From assembly GCF_003696345.1 (NCBI RefSeq), contig NZ_RFLX01000015.1:62001-126000 (forward strand): DNA of 64,000 nucleotides, written 5' to 3'. The DNA is from Teichococcus wenyumeiae (GTDB lineage Bacteria; Pseudomonadota; Alphaproteobacteria; Acetobacterales; Acetobacteraceae). The notes beneath the pieces were generated by a model. That model had not been told where the DNA came from, ran no database searches, and saw only the letters and a program-made list of their open reading frames with translations. Positions 36,391 to 45,686 of this stretch are shown piece after piece. Numbering within the stretch: the first letter of the stretch is position 1; every line of letters begins with the position of its first letter. Both the position numbers and the translations under genes were made by a program.

Positions 36391-37608
36391 TCAGCCCCGC
36401 GCCTGCGCGGCCGCGACGGCGGGCCCGCTGCCCTGCTCCAGCTCCTGCAACGTGATCTCGCGCACCTCGGGCTTCACGCCGTCGCGCACGCGCTGCATGC
36501 CCTGGACCACCACGCGGTCCCCGGCCGAGAGGCCGGTGCTGACCAGCCACTGGTTGCCGATGGCCTGCTTGGTCTCGATGACCCGCTGGCGCACGGTGCC
36601 CTGCTCATCGACCACCAGCGTCGTGGCCTCGCCGCGCGCATTGTGGGTCACCGCCTGCTGCGGCACCAGCAGCGCGTTCTGCGCCACGCCGGCCTCCAGG
36701 CGCGCCCGCACGAACAGGCCGGGCATCAGCATGCCATCCGGATTCGGGAAGGTGGCCCGCAGGGTGACCGAGCCGGTGTCGCGGTCCACCGTCGCCTCGG
36801 CGAATTGCAGCCGGCCCACCAGCGGGTATTCGGTGCCGTCGCCCAGGGTCAGGCGGACATCCACCGCCTCCCCCTCGCCGCGCAGCAGCCGCCCCGCCTG
36901 CATGTCCCGCCGCAGCCGCAGCAGCGCCTCGGCGGGCTGGGTGACATCCACCAGGATGGGGTCGAGCTGCGTCACGGTGAGCAGCTCCGCCGCCTGGTTG
37001 GCCGTGACCAGCGCGCCGACCGTGAGGTTGGAGCGGCTGGTGCGGCCGGAGATGGGCGAGGTGATGCGTGTGCGCTCCAGGTCGATGCGCGCGGCCTGGA
37101 CCGATGCCTTGGCGGCGGCCACCTCGGCCTCGGCCTGCGCCGCGACCGCGACGGCCTTGTCATAGGCCATCCGGCTCACCGCGTTCTGCCCGACCAGCGG
37201 GCGGTAGCGGCTGGTGGTGGCCCGGGCATCCTGCAAGGAAGCCTCGGCGCGGGCCTGGTTGGCCTCGGCGCTGGCCAGGGCCGCGCGGTAGGGGGCGGGG
37301 TCGATCTGGTAGAGGGGCTGCCCGGCCTCCACCTCGGTGCCCTCGCGGAAGAGCCGCTCCTGCAGCAGGCCGCTGACCTGGGGCCGGATCTCGGCCACCT
37401 GATAGGGGGCGGTGCGGCCCGGCAGCACGCTCTGGATCGGCACGCTTCCCGGCTGCAGCCGGACCACCGAGACAGGCGGCGGCGGCGCGGCCGGCTTGGC
37501 GGCCTGTACCTCATCCTTGCAGGCGGCCAGGAAAGGCAGGGCCAGCAGGAGCAGCGGCAGGGCCTGCCATAAGCGTGGGCGGGCAGAAGGGGGCTTCGGC
37601 TTGGGCAT
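36391..37608 (-). CDS. RND periplasmic adaptor (AcrA/MexA-like lipoprotein)
   Basis: A 405-residue membrane-fusion protein. It is a predicted lipoprotein: hydrophobic core then LPFLAAC with the Cys near residue 30. The lipoyl-like and hairpin domain opens with YQVAEIRPQVSGLLQERLFREG; a long Ala-rich coiled region (residues 105-165) and barrel segment follow. It bridges the RND pump and an outer-membrane channel. It starts at 37606-37608 after AGGACAG, and its promoter region holds two operator-like repeats. Confidence 0.95.
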   Translation of the reverse strand: MPKPKPPSARPRLWQALPLLLLALPFLAACKDEVQAAKPAAPPPPVSVVRLQPGSVPIQSVLPGRTAPYQVAEIRPQVSGLLQERLFREGTEVEAGQPLYQIDPAPYRAALASAEANQARAEASLQDARATTSRYRPLVGQNAVSRMAYDKAVAVAAQAEAEVAAAKASVQAARIDLERTRITSPISGRTSRSNLTVGALVTANQAAELLTVTQLDPILVDVTQPAEALLRLRRDMQAGRLLRGEGEAVDVRLTLGDGTEYPLVGRLQFAEATVDRDTGSVTLRATFPNPDGMLMPGLFVRARLEAGVAQNALLVPQQAVTHNARGEATTLVVDEQGTVRQRVIETKQAIGNQWLVSTGLSAGDRVVVQGMQRVRDGVKPEVREITLQELEQGSGPAVAAAQARG

Positions 37609-37635
37609 CTTGGCTGTCCTGCAGGGAGTTCAGTT

Positions 37636-37680
37636 GGAAACTTCGTGGTTTCCGGTTACTGCGGAAACTCGCTAGTTTCC
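37636..37680. promoter_or_regulatory. Two tandem operator-like inverted repeats
   Basis: Two 18-bp inverted repeats of the form GGAAACT-N4-(A/G)GTTTCC lie at 37636-37653 and 37663-37680, with centres 27 bp apart, in the gap between the divergent adaptor and TetR genes. The second copy is perfect over 7 bp; the first matches over 6 with one change. Size and place fit TetR binding sites. Confidence 0.75.
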
Positions 37681-37723
37681 TCGTGAGCGTCAAGGCGATA
37701 TTGCATTGCAGCAAAACGACAAG

Positions 37724-38413
37724 ATGCAACCGGGTGTTACGCTGGAGCGGCAGGCCTGCGCCCATGAGGCGGCCGAGGCCGCCGCGCGTGCGCGTATCTT
37801 CTCAGCGGCCGAGGCCGCCTTCACCGCCAATGGTTTTCATGTGGCGACCATGGATGATATCGCGCGCCGGGCCGGTTGCTCCAAGAAGACCATATACAAG
37901 TTCTTCAGCTCGAAGGAGGACCTTTTCTTCGGCCTGATGGACCATTCCAAGGAGGTGGTCAGCCAGGTCCGGATCGACCGGTCCAAGGGGCCCGAGGCGG
38001 CCCTGGTGGCATTCCTGGAAGAGGCCGGCCGCATCATACTGAGCCAGGACGCCGCGTCCCGCCGCCGGATGATCATGGCTGAATATACCCATAGCCCGGC
38101 GCTGCTGGCGGCTGCCGAGCGGCGGGGCGCGGGTACAGCCCGGATGGCCCTGGAGTCGTATCTGGCGGAGCTGGAGCAGAGCGGCCATCACGAGATCGGC
38201 GACCCACGGGAAGCGGCCCATATGCTGATGGGCATGGCCCTGGGCGCCTTTCATCATCGGCTGCTGCTCGGCGTCGCATCATCCTTCCCACCGGAGGTGA
38301 TCCGCGAGCGCATCGTCAAGTCGGTGCGGATCTACCTGCGCGGGACGGCACGGCCGAACGCAAATTCCGCGAGCCACCCGGCGCCGGTGCCGGCTTTCCA
38401 GCCCGCGGAATAA
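37724..38413 (+). CDS. TetR-family regulator of the RND pump
   Basis: A 229-residue regulator from the ATG at 37724; a TTG six codons earlier is an alternative. The helix-turn-helix is near residues 25-65 (FTANGFHVATMDDIARRAGC, then SKKTIYKFFSSKEDLF). The C-terminal ligand domain resembles the AefR/AcrR-like group (MIMAEYTHSPALL). It is divergent from the pump operon and most likely represses it through the two repeats in between. Confidence 0.92.
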   Translation: MQPGVTLERQACAHEAAEAAARARIFSAAEAAFTANGFHVATMDDIARRAGCSKKTIYKFFSSKEDLFFGLMDHSKEVVSQVRIDRSKGPEAALVAFLEEAGRIILSQDAASRRRMIMAEYTHSPALLAAAERRGAGTARMALESYLAELEQSGHHEIGDPREAAHMLMGMALGAFHHRLLLGVASSFPPEVIRERIVKSVRIYLRGTARPNANSASHPAPVPAFQPAE

Positions 38414-38582
38414 AGGCCACCGGCACCCGATGGATGTCGCGGCGGCTCCAGCCACAGCCCAGGCCGCCTCGCGGTAATCGGCCCGAACGTCCGGGCGTTG
38501 CGGCAAGGCCGATGCTGCCCCACCGCAGTCCGGCAACCGGCCGATCCGGCCCGGGAACCCGCAGGGCCAGCGTCCCCGGCCG

Positions 38583-39371
38583 CTACATCACCGGCGACAG
38601 ATTGCCATCGACGTTGATCGCCGTGCCGGTCACGTAGCCGGCGGCGTCCGAGGCCAGGAAGCAGGCCACGTTGGCGAATTCCTCGGCGGTGCCGACCCGC
38701 CCCATGGGGACGCCCTTGCCCATATCGGCCAGGAACCCGGCATAGGACTGGCCCGTCTGCCCCTGGGCCTGCGCATGGCGGCGCACCCATTGGTCGCTTT
38801 CGATCAGACCGACATGCAGCGAATTAACCAGGATGTTGTGCGGGGCGCCTTCCCCGGCCAACACCTTGGTGAGGGCCATGCCCGCGGCCCGCGACACCGC
38901 CGTGGGCGCGCCGCCAGCCTTGGGCGCCTTCGCGCCGATGTTCAGCACATTGATGATGCGACCCCAGCGCCGCTCCTCCATCTGCGGCCAGACCAGCCGC
39001 GCCAGGCGGATGGCCGCGAAGAGCTTGAGGTCGAGATCGGCCTGCCACACCTCATCCGTGATGGTCGTGAAGGCGCCGGTCTGCGAGGTGCCGGCATTGT
39101 TCACCAGGATATCCACCCGGCCCAGGCCGGCCATGACCTCCTCGTAGGCGCGCGCGGTATCCTGGGCCTTGGAGACATCGCAGGCCACGGTCAGGACGCG
39201 GCCGCGCGCTGTCCGGCCGACCGCCTCGCGGGCCGCCTCGAGCACATCCGCCCGGCGCGCCAGCAGCGCGACATCGGCGCCGCTGGCCGCCATGCGGGTC
39301 GCGATCGCCAGGCCAAGGCCCTTGCTGCCGCCCGTGACCACGGCCACGCGGCCGTCCAACCTGATGTCCAT
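38583..39371 (-). CDS. SDR-like protein lacking the YxxxK pair
   Basis: A 262-residue protein from the ATG at 39369-39371 (AGGGGGA before it). It has a normal SDR cofactor motif TGGSKGLG (residues 13-20), NNAG at about 91-94 and the C-terminal GTAINVDGNLSPV. The catalytic Tyr-x3-Lys is replaced by T157-A-V-S-R161, and the usual Ser region reads NVLNIG. It may bind NAD(P) without classical SDR chemistry, or belong to a variant subfamily. It is convergent with the TetR gene. Confidence 0.85.
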   Translation of the reverse strand: MDIRLDGRVAVVTGGSKGLGLAIATRMAASGADVALLARRADVLEAAREAVGRTARGRVLTVACDVSKAQDTARAYEEVMAGLGRVDILVNNAGTSQTGAFTTITDEVWQADLDLKLFAAIRLARLVWPQMEERRWGRIINVLNIGAKAPKAGGAPTAVSRAAGMALTKVLAGEGAPHNILVNSLHVGLIESDQWVRRHAQAQGQTGQSYAGFLADMGKGVPMGRVGTAEEFANVACFLASDAAGYVTGTAINVDGNLSPVM

Positions 39372-39568
39372 CTCGTTCCCCCTGTTCAGCCGGCTGCTGG
39401 CACTCTTGGCAGCAACTGGTGTGGTGGCAAGGGCAGAGTCGCCGGTGCCCGGGCCCACCTCTCCCGCCCTTGACCACCCCCGGAGCGGTTCCTAGCGTGC
39501 CGGACGCAGCTGTGGCGTAGGCCGAGCAGACGGCACACCTGGCATCAAAGAGGTTTCCCGGAGGGCCC

Positions 39569-40477
39569 ATGGCCACGCACCGCTTCCGCCCCACCCGCTA
39601 TTTCAACGTGATCGGCACCGCCGAGCCATGCCTGCGAATCGCCGATGGCGACACGGTGGTGACCGACACGATCGATGCCTCCGGCCTGGATGCCAGCGAG
39701 ACAGCCGTCGCCAGCCGGCCGAACCCGATGACGGGGCCCTTCTTCATTGAAGGCGCGGAGCCCGGGGACACGCTGGCCGTCCGGATCGACCGGCTGACCC
39801 CGAGCCGCGCAACCGGTTGGACCTATTCCCCCCTCGCCCTCACCGTGCTGGACCCGGCCGCCGTCGCCGAGCGGCCGCCGCAGCAGCGCGCGGTCTGGGA
39901 GATCGACAACCAGGCCGGCACCGTGCGGCTGCAGGAAGCGGCCCCGGGCCTGGAGACCTTCGCGCCGCCGCTCCAGCCCATGATCGGCTGCTTCGGCGTC
40001 GCGCCCGCGGGCGGGCAGGCGATCTCCACAGCCACCAGCGCGCAGAATGGCGGCAACATGGACTACCGCCTCTTCGCGCCGGGGACGACGGCGTGGTTCC
40101 CGGTCTCGGTGCCGGGCGCGCTCTTCTATCTGGGCGACGGCCATGCCTGCCAGGGCGATGGCGAGATCGTCGGCACCGGCATCGAGACCTCCTTCGAGAT
40201 GGAAGTCACCTTCCGTGTGCTGAAGCGCAGGATCACCTGGCCGCGCGGCGAGACGGCCGAGGACATCTTCACCATCGGCAATGCCCGGCCGCTGGATCAG
40301 GCCTTGCAGCACGCGACCACCGAGATGATGCGGTGGCTCGGCGAGGATTACGGGCTGGATGCCCGCGCGGCCAGCCACCTGATGGGCCAGGTCGTCCGCT
40401 ACGATGTCGGCAATGTCTTCAATCCGGCCTTCACCGTCGCCTGCCGCATCTCCAAGCGCTGGCTGACGAAGCGGTAG
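39569..40477 (+). CDS. Acetamidase/formamidase family protein
   Basis: A 302-residue FmdA/AmdA-family amidase starting at 39569 after GGAGG. Visible marks: GPFFIEGAEPGDTLAVRID, MIGCFGVAP, NGGNMDYR with the metal-site region and PVSVPGALFYLGDGHACQGDGEI with the acidic and His residues. These enzymes hydrolyse short amides to ammonia and an acid. It is convergent with a Bug gene 65 bp downstream. The substrate is not known. Confidence 0.9.
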   Translation: MATHRFRPTRYFNVIGTAEPCLRIADGDTVVTDTIDASGLDASETAVASRPNPMTGPFFIEGAEPGDTLAVRIDRLTPSRATGWTYSPLALTVLDPAAVAERPPQQRAVWEIDNQAGTVRLQEAAPGLETFAPPLQPMIGCFGVAPAGGQAISTATSAQNGGNMDYRLFAPGTTAWFPVSVPGALFYLGDGHACQGDGEIVGTGIETSFEMEVTFRVLKRRITWPRGETAEDIFTIGNARPLDQALQHATTEMMRWLGEDYGLDARAASHLMGQVVRYDVGNVFNPAFTVACRISKRWLTKR

Positions 40478-40542
40478 AACGCCCCGACAGCCTTTCCGGG
40501 CAGAAGCACTGCGGGCCGCCAGGGCCTGCAGTGGCCTGGCAC

Positions 40543-41493
40543 CTACTGCTTCTCGATCTTCGCGTTCTCAGCGATGCGGGTCCAGCGCGCGACCTCGGCG
40601 GTGACGAAGCGCTGCGCCTCATCCGGCCCCAGCCCCACCGGCTCGGCGCCAAGGGCGGCCAGGCGCTCCCTCATCTCGGGCGCGCGCAGGGCCGTGGCGC
40701 TGTCATCGGCGATCTTCTGGGCGATGGTTGGCGAGACGCCTGCTGGCGCCAGCAGCGCGCCCCAACTGGAGGCGATGAAGTCCGGCAGGCCGGCTTCCGG
40801 CATCGAGGGCACATCCGGCAGGGAGGCGATCCGCTGCGGGCTGGGCACCGCCAGGGCCTTGAGCTTCCCGGACTGCACATGCCCCAGCGCGGCCGGCATG
40901 GTGTCCACCATGAAGCCGACGCGGCCCGCCATCAGGTCGGGATGCGCCGCCGTCGAGCCACGATAGGGGATCTGCTCGATATCGGTGCCCGCCAGCATGT
41001 TGAACATGGCGCAATACAGCCCGCCGGTCCCGACGCAGGTGGCCTTTTCGGGGCTGCGTTTGGCCAGCGCGATCAGTTCCCCCAGGTTGCTGACAGGCAG
41101 GTCCGGCGCGGTCACCAGCACCAGCGGCACGGAATACAGGATGGTGACGGCGGGAACATCCTTCAGCACATCGTAGGGCGTGCGGTACAGCGGCGCGTTC
41201 ACCGCGTGCACGATGGAGGTGCAGGCCAGGGTATGGCCATCCGCCGCCGCCTTGGCGACGAGGTCGGTGCCGATGATGCCATTGCCGCCCGCCCGGTTCT
41301 CCACCACCACGGGCTGGCCCCAGACGGGGGTGAGTTTTTCCGCCAGCAGCCGGGCCGCGATATCCGCAGCGCCGCCGGGCGTGAATGGCACGATGACGCG
41401 CACCGGACGGGTCGGCCAGGCAGGCTGCGCGGCGGCGGCGCGGGCGAGCAGGAGCGCCGGCGCAGCCAGCGTCAGGCGGCGGGTGATGGACAT
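40543..41493 (-). CDS. Bug/TctC-family periplasmic solute-binding protein
   Basis: A 316-residue binding protein from the ATG at 41491-41493, with GGGAG before it. Signal peptide cleaves near RAAAAQ. The RPVRVIVPFTPGGAAD and VVENRAGGNG segments identify the Bug family. No TctA/TctB is adjacent; the neighbours are the amidase (convergent) and an IclR gene (divergent), so it may sense or import a substrate of that locus and use a transporter elsewhere. Confidence 0.93.
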   Translation of the reverse strand: MSITRRLTLAAPALLLARAAAAQPAWPTRPVRVIVPFTPGGAADIAARLLAEKLTPVWGQPVVVENRAGGNGIIGTDLVAKAAADGHTLACTSIVHAVNAPLYRTPYDVLKDVPAVTILYSVPLVLVTAPDLPVSNLGELIALAKRSPEKATCVGTGGLYCAMFNMLAGTDIEQIPYRGSTAAHPDLMAGRVGFMVDTMPAALGHVQSGKLKALAVPSPQRIASLPDVPSMPEAGLPDFIASSWGALLAPAGVSPTIAQKIADDSATALRAPEMRERLAALGAEPVGLGPDEAQRFVTAEVARWTRIAENAKIEKQ

Positions 41494-41739
41494 CGGTTTT
41501 CTCCCTTGGTCTTCGTTGCTGCTCAGGGCAGCGCTTTTCCTGGTCCGGGCGGTCGGGCCTCTTCCGGGAAAGCCACGGCCAGCGAGCGCAGCGCATGGGG
41601 CGCGGACATCGCCGAACACCAGCGGGCCGAGCATCTACGCACCATCGGAATGCTATTGCAGTTTAGCAGGTGGGAATAGGCGGAAGCGCAGTGCCAGGGC
41701 GGTTCCTATTGACAGGGGGAGGCCACGTTTCATAGCGTT

Positions 41740-41774
41740 GTTCGAATGATTGAACGCAGTTCAACATCTTGAAC
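41740..41774. promoter_or_regulatory. Tandem operators of the IclR regulator
   Basis: Four half-sites form two palindromes: GTTCGA-ATGA-TTGAAC (41740-41755) and GTTCAA-CATC-TTGAAC (41759-41774), separated by 3 bp. The inner pair also forms TTGAAC-GCA-GTTCAA. The right one overlaps the presumed TTG start of the IclR gene. A perfect -35 hexamer TTGACA lies at 41709-41714, so the operators would cover the transcription start. Confidence 0.6.
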
Positions 41775-42536
41775 GACACGGTGCGTTCCGCCGCACGGGT
41801 CCTGGACCTGCTGGAACATCTGGCCAGCCGGGGCGAAGGCGCTTCGCTGAGCGAGCTGGCCACGGCGCTCGCCCTGCCGAAGAGCAGCACGCTCATGCTG
41901 CTGCGTACCCTCACCGCGCGCGGCTATGTCACGCGCGACACCGCCGACCGCTATGCCCTGAACGAATTGTTCCGCCAACACGGCTTCGGCTGGGGCGGGC
42001 AGCACCAGGCCCGGCTGCTGGCCCATGCCAGGCCCATCATGGAGCAGCTCTGCGAGGAGGTGGGCGAGACCGTGCTGCTCGGCCTGGCCGAGAGCGACGG
42101 GGTGCGCTCGCTCTGCAAGGTCGTGTCGCAGCAGATGCTGCGCTACGACTTCGACATCGCGACCCGCTCGCCCTTCTACTGCACCGCCATGGGGCGCGTG
42201 CTGATGGCCTTCGCCCCGCCCGATGAGGCCGAGGCGATGCTCGGCGCCGTGCCCCGGACCCAGCAGACGCCCAGCACCGTCACCGACCTCGCCACCCTGC
42301 GCCGCATCGTCGCGCGCGTCCGCGAGGAGAAGATCGCCATTGTCGAGGAAGAATGGGTCCTGGGCGGCACCGGCGTCGCCGTGCCGGTCTTCCTGCCCGG
42401 GGGCGGCATCGCCGCGGCCCTTGATGTCGGCTGCGTCACCCAGCGCTTCCTCGCCAAGCGCGACCACCTCACCGCCCGGCTGCGCGCCGCGGGGCAGCGC
42501 CTGACCCAGGCGCTGGGCTCGCCCGCTTCCGGCTGA
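41769..42536 (+). CDS. IclR-family transcriptional regulator
   Basis: A 255-residue IclR regulator. The start is a TTG (41769) or the in-frame GTG at 41781; there is no ATG and no obvious ribosome-binding site. The winged-helix domain covers residues 1-65 (LDLLEHLASRGEGASLSELA, then LPKSSTLMLLRTL). The C-terminal domain carries the effector pocket (SPFYCTAMGRVLMAF). It is divergent from the Bug gene and 34 bp upstream of the MHS symporter gene, so it probably controls both. Confidence 0.88.
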   Translation: MNDTVRSAARVLDLLEHLASRGEGASLSELATALALPKSSTLMLLRTLTARGYVTRDTADRYALNELFRQHGFGWGGQHQARLLAHARPIMEQLCEEVGETVLLGLAESDGVRSLCKVVSQQMLRYDFDIATRSPFYCTAMGRVLMAFAPPDEAEAMLGAVPRTQQTPSTVTDLATLRRIVARVREEKIAIVEEEWVLGGTGVAVPVFLPGGGIAAALDVGCVTQRFLAKRDHLTARLRAAGQRLTQALGSPASG

Positions 42537-42570
42537 CACCCGCCGCAACCCGGAACCCAGGAGACACCAT

Positions 42571-43881
42571 ATGGCACATGGCACCACCGCCGCGGCCGCG
42601 CCGGAGGGAGGCAAGCTCTCCATCGCCGAGCGCCGCAAGCAACTGGCCGCCGCCTGCATCGGCAATGTGCTCGAATACTACGACTTCGTCGTCTATGCCT
42701 ATCTGGCCACCACCATCGGCCACAAGTTCTTCCCCAGCGACAATGAGACGGCGGGCCTGCTGGCCACCTTCGCCGCCTTCGGCGTCGGCTTCCTGGCGCG
42801 GCCGCTGGGCGGCATCGTCATCGGCCGCCTCGGCGACAGGAAGGGGCGCAAGGCCGCGCTGCTGATCACCATCTTCGGCATGGCACTCGGCACCGTGGGC
42901 ATCGGCCTGCTGCCGACCTACGAGACGGTTGGCCTGCTGGCGCCGGTGCTGCTGGTGCTGATGCGGCTGATCCAGGGGCTGGCCGCGGGCGGCGAATGGG
43001 GCGGGGCCACCGCCTTCATCGTGGAATCCGCGCCCGAGGGCCGGCGCGGCCTCTTCGGCGGCATCGGCCAGGCCTCCATCGCCGCCTCCAACCTGCTCAG
43101 CAGCGTCGTCGTCGCCATCGTCGCCGGCATCTTCACGCCGGACGAGATGCGGGACTGGGCCTGGCGCGTGCCCTTCCTGCTGGGCGGCATCCTGCTGCCG
43201 GTCGGCATCTACATGCGGCGGAACCTGAAGGAAACGCCGGCCTTCGTGGAAGCGCAGCAGGCGCCGCAGAAGGCCCGCGAGCCGCATGACCTCGGCAGCC
43301 CGCTGGTGCTGCTCGGCAAGGCCTTCGGCTTCACCGTGGTCTGGACCGTCTCCTACTACATCATGCTCAGCTACATGCCGACCTTCCTGACCAAGGAAGC
43401 CGGCCTGACGCAGTCCCAGGCGCTCTGGGGCAATTCCATCGCCCTGGTGGTGCTGGTGGTGGCCACGCCCTTCTTCGGCTGGTGGTCGGACCGCATCGGG
43501 CGCAAGCCGCTGCTGCTGGCCTGCTGTGCCGCCTTCGCCATCCTGCCCTACCCGCTGTTCAGCGTGATCCTGTCCTCGCCCTCGCTGGCGACGATCGTGG
43601 CCATCCAGATCGTCTTCAACCTGTTCATCGCCGCCTTCTCCGGCGCCGGGCCCTCCGCCCTGTCGGAACTCTTCCCCACCCATTCGCGCACCACGCTGAT
43701 GTCCACCGGCTACAGTGTGGCCGTCGCCATCTTCGGCGGCTTCGCGCCCTTCATCGCCACCTGGCTGATCTCCAACACCGGGTCGTCGATCGCCCCCACC
43801 TACTACCTGATCTTCTCGGGCGTCGTGTCCGGGCTGGTGATCTGGGGCTTCCGCGAAACCGCCCATGAAAAGCTGCGCTGA
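42571..43881 (+). CDS. MFS transporter, metabolite:H+ symporter (MHS) type
   Basis: A 436-residue, twelve-helix transporter. The CIGNVLEYYDFVVYAYLA opening, RPLGGIVIGRLGDRKGRKAA loop and LQGLAAGGEWGGA are typical of the MHS group (citrate, shikimate, alpha-ketoglutarate or betaine symporters). It starts at 42571 after AGGAG. It heads a four-gene operon with a ketopantoate-reductase-like, an SDR and a polysaccharide-deacetylase-like gene. An organic acid is the likely cargo. Confidence 0.93.
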   Translation: MAHGTTAAAAPEGGKLSIAERRKQLAAACIGNVLEYYDFVVYAYLATTIGHKFFPSDNETAGLLATFAAFGVGFLARPLGGIVIGRLGDRKGRKAALLITIFGMALGTVGIGLLPTYETVGLLAPVLLVLMRLIQGLAAGGEWGGATAFIVESAPEGRRGLFGGIGQASIAASNLLSSVVVAIVAGIFTPDEMRDWAWRVPFLLGGILLPVGIYMRRNLKETPAFVEAQQAPQKAREPHDLGSPLVLLGKAFGFTVVWTVSYYIMLSYMPTFLTKEAGLTQSQALWGNSIALVVLVVATPFFGWWSDRIGRKPLLLACCAAFAILPYPLFSVILSSPSLATIVAIQIVFNLFIAAFSGAGPSALSELFPTHSRTTLMSTGYSVAVAIFGGFAPFIATWLISNTGSSIAPTYYLIFSGVVSGLVIWGFRETAHEKLR

Positions 43882-43894
43882 GGAAACCGAGACC

Positions 43895-44902
43895 ATGAGC
43901 GAACCTGTTCTCATCTGGGGCGCCGGCGCCATCGGCGGCACCTTCGGGGCCGCGCTGGCCCGCGCCGGGCGCGACGTCACCTTCGTCGATGTGGTGCCGG
44001 AGCATGTGGCGGCGATCCGCGAGGGCCTGCGCATCACCGGCCCGGTGGACCCCATGACCGTCGCCGCCCCCGCCTTCCTGCCGCAGGAGCTGAAGGGCCA
44101 GTGGAAGCGCGTCTACCTGGCAGTGAAGGCGCACCACACCGAGGAAGCGGCGCGCGCCCTGGCGCCGCACCTGGCGCCGGACGGCCATGTCGTTTCGCTG
44201 CAGAACGGCCTTTGTGAATCCATCATCGCCGGCGTCGTCGGCGCCGAGCGCACGGTGGGCGCCTTCATCAACTTCGGCGCCGACTGGATCGCGCCGGGTG
44301 AGATCCTCTACGGCAACCGCGCCGCCTTCGTGGTGGGCGAGCTGGACGGGCAGGTGACGGAGCGCCTGAAGGACATCCTCGAGGAAGCCAGGCTCTTCGA
44401 GCCCGACGCCATCCTGACCCAGGACATCGCCGCCTATCTCTGGGGCAAGCTGGCCTATGGCTCGCTGCTCTTCGCGCAGGCGGTGGGGCAGCTCGGCATC
44501 GCCGATTGCCTCGCCCGGCCGGAGCTGCTGCCGCTGTGGCGCGCCCTGGCCGGCGAGGTGCTGCAGGTCGCGGCGGCGGAAGGCGTCTCGCCGCTCGGCT
44601 TCAACGGCTTCGACCCCGCCGCCTTCCGCCCCGGCGCCACCGAGGAACAGGCGCGGGCCAGCGTCGAGGCCATGGTCGCCTTCAACCGCCCCAATGCCAA
44701 GACCCACTCCGGCGTGTGGCGCGACCTCGCGGTGCGCAAGCGCCGCACCGAGGTGGATGTGCAGATCGCGCCGGTCGCGGCGCTGGGCGCCCGGCACGGC
44801 ATCCCCTGCCCGGCCCTGAACGGCCTGGTCAACTGCATCCATGAGATCGAGGCCGGCAAGCGCCCGATGGCCGACGCCAACCTGCTGGAGATCCTGCCGT
44901 GA
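43895..44902 (+). CDS. Ketopantoate-reductase-family (PanE/ApbA) oxidoreductase
   Basis: A 335-residue protein with the N-terminal NADP motif IWGAGAIGGTFGAALARAG and the VKAHHTEEAARAL segment with the family Lys, then the helical C-terminal domain (AYLWGKLAYGSLLFA). The start at 43895 follows GAGGAAA; a longer frame overlaps the transporter. PanE makes pantoate for coenzyme A; here the linkage to a transporter and SDR suggests a catabolic 2-oxo-acid reductase instead. Confidence 0.88.
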   Translation: MSEPVLIWGAGAIGGTFGAALARAGRDVTFVDVVPEHVAAIREGLRITGPVDPMTVAAPAFLPQELKGQWKRVYLAVKAHHTEEAARALAPHLAPDGHVVSLQNGLCESIIAGVVGAERTVGAFINFGADWIAPGEILYGNRAAFVVGELDGQVTERLKDILEEARLFEPDAILTQDIAAYLWGKLAYGSLLFAQAVGQLGIADCLARPELLPLWRALAGEVLQVAAAEGVSPLGFNGFDPAAFRPGATEEQARASVEAMVAFNRPNAKTHSGVWRDLAVRKRRTEVDVQIAPVAALGARHGIPCPALNGLVNCIHEIEAGKRPMADANLLEILP

Positions 44903-45654
44903 CGGCGCTGGACTTCACCGGCAAGACGGTGGCGGTCAGCGGCGCCGCCATCGGCTTCGGCCGTGCCATCGCCCGGATGTTCCGCGACCACGGCGCCACC
45001 GTGCATGGCTGCGACATCCGCCCTGAAACGCAGGAGGCGCTGGCCGCCGAGGGCATGCACGGGCAGCGGGTGGACCTCACCAACCGCGCCGCCGCCGCCG
45101 CCTGGATACGTGGCGTGGAGGCCGCCGCCGGCGGGCCCATCGACGTGCTGGTCTGCAACGCGGGCGGCGTGGCCGGCCAGGCCATGAAGCCGTTGGAAAG
45201 CGTGGCGGACGAGGAATTCGATCGCGTGGTCGAGATCAACCTCGGTTCCGCCTTCTCGCTCTGCCGCGCCGCGGCACCGGCGATGAAGGCGGCCGGGCGC
45301 GGCGCCATCGTCACCATCACCTCCGGCGCCGCCCTCCAGGCCTCGCTGACGGGCGTGCAGGCCTATTGCGCCTCCAAGCACGCGCTGCTGGGGCTGACGC
45401 GGCAGATGGCGCATGAGTTCGGCCCGCACGGCATCCGGGTCAACAGCGTGGCGCCGGGCTTCGTCCGCACCAATGAGGCGACGGAGCGGCAATGGGCCTC
45501 CTACAGCCCGGAGAAGCAGCGCCAGATCGTCGAGAACGTGGCGCTCAAGCGCCTTGGCACGGCGGAGGAGATCGCCAAGGCGGTCTTGTTCCTGGCCTCC
45601 GATCTGGCCAGCTTCGTCAACGGGCAGATTCTGTCCGTGGATGGCGGAAAATGA
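44899..45654 (+). CDS. Short-chain dehydrogenase/reductase (SDR)
   Basis: A 251-residue SDR starting at a GTG that overlaps the upstream stop as GTGA. The cofactor motif reads SGAAIGFGRAIA, an uncommon form; NAGG, the catalytic Ser region ITSGAA and YCASK are intact, and FVNGQILSVDGG is at the end. It is translationally coupled to the PanE-like gene and probably acts on the same substrate. Confidence 0.9.
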   Translation: MTALDFTGKTVAVSGAAIGFGRAIARMFRDHGATVHGCDIRPETQEALAAEGMHGQRVDLTNRAAAAAWIRGVEAAAGGPIDVLVCNAGGVAGQAMKPLESVADEEFDRVVEINLGSAFSLCRAAAPAMKAAGRGAIVTITSGAALQASLTGVQAYCASKHALLGLTRQMAHEFGPHGIRVNSVAPGFVRTNEATERQWASYSPEKQRQIVENVALKRLGTAEEIAKAVLFLASDLASFVNGQILSVDGGK

Positions 45655-45686
45655 GCGCAGGCAAGTCAACGCAAGGAGGCGGCATC

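Noticed and set aside
35371-37572. 733-codon open frame on the + strand
   Set aside because: Antisense to the RND pump and adaptor; low-complexity His/Arg/Gly translation.
38414-38582. Possible terminator between the TetR and SDR-like genes
   Set aside because: GC-rich segments can pair only imperfectly and there is no T tract.
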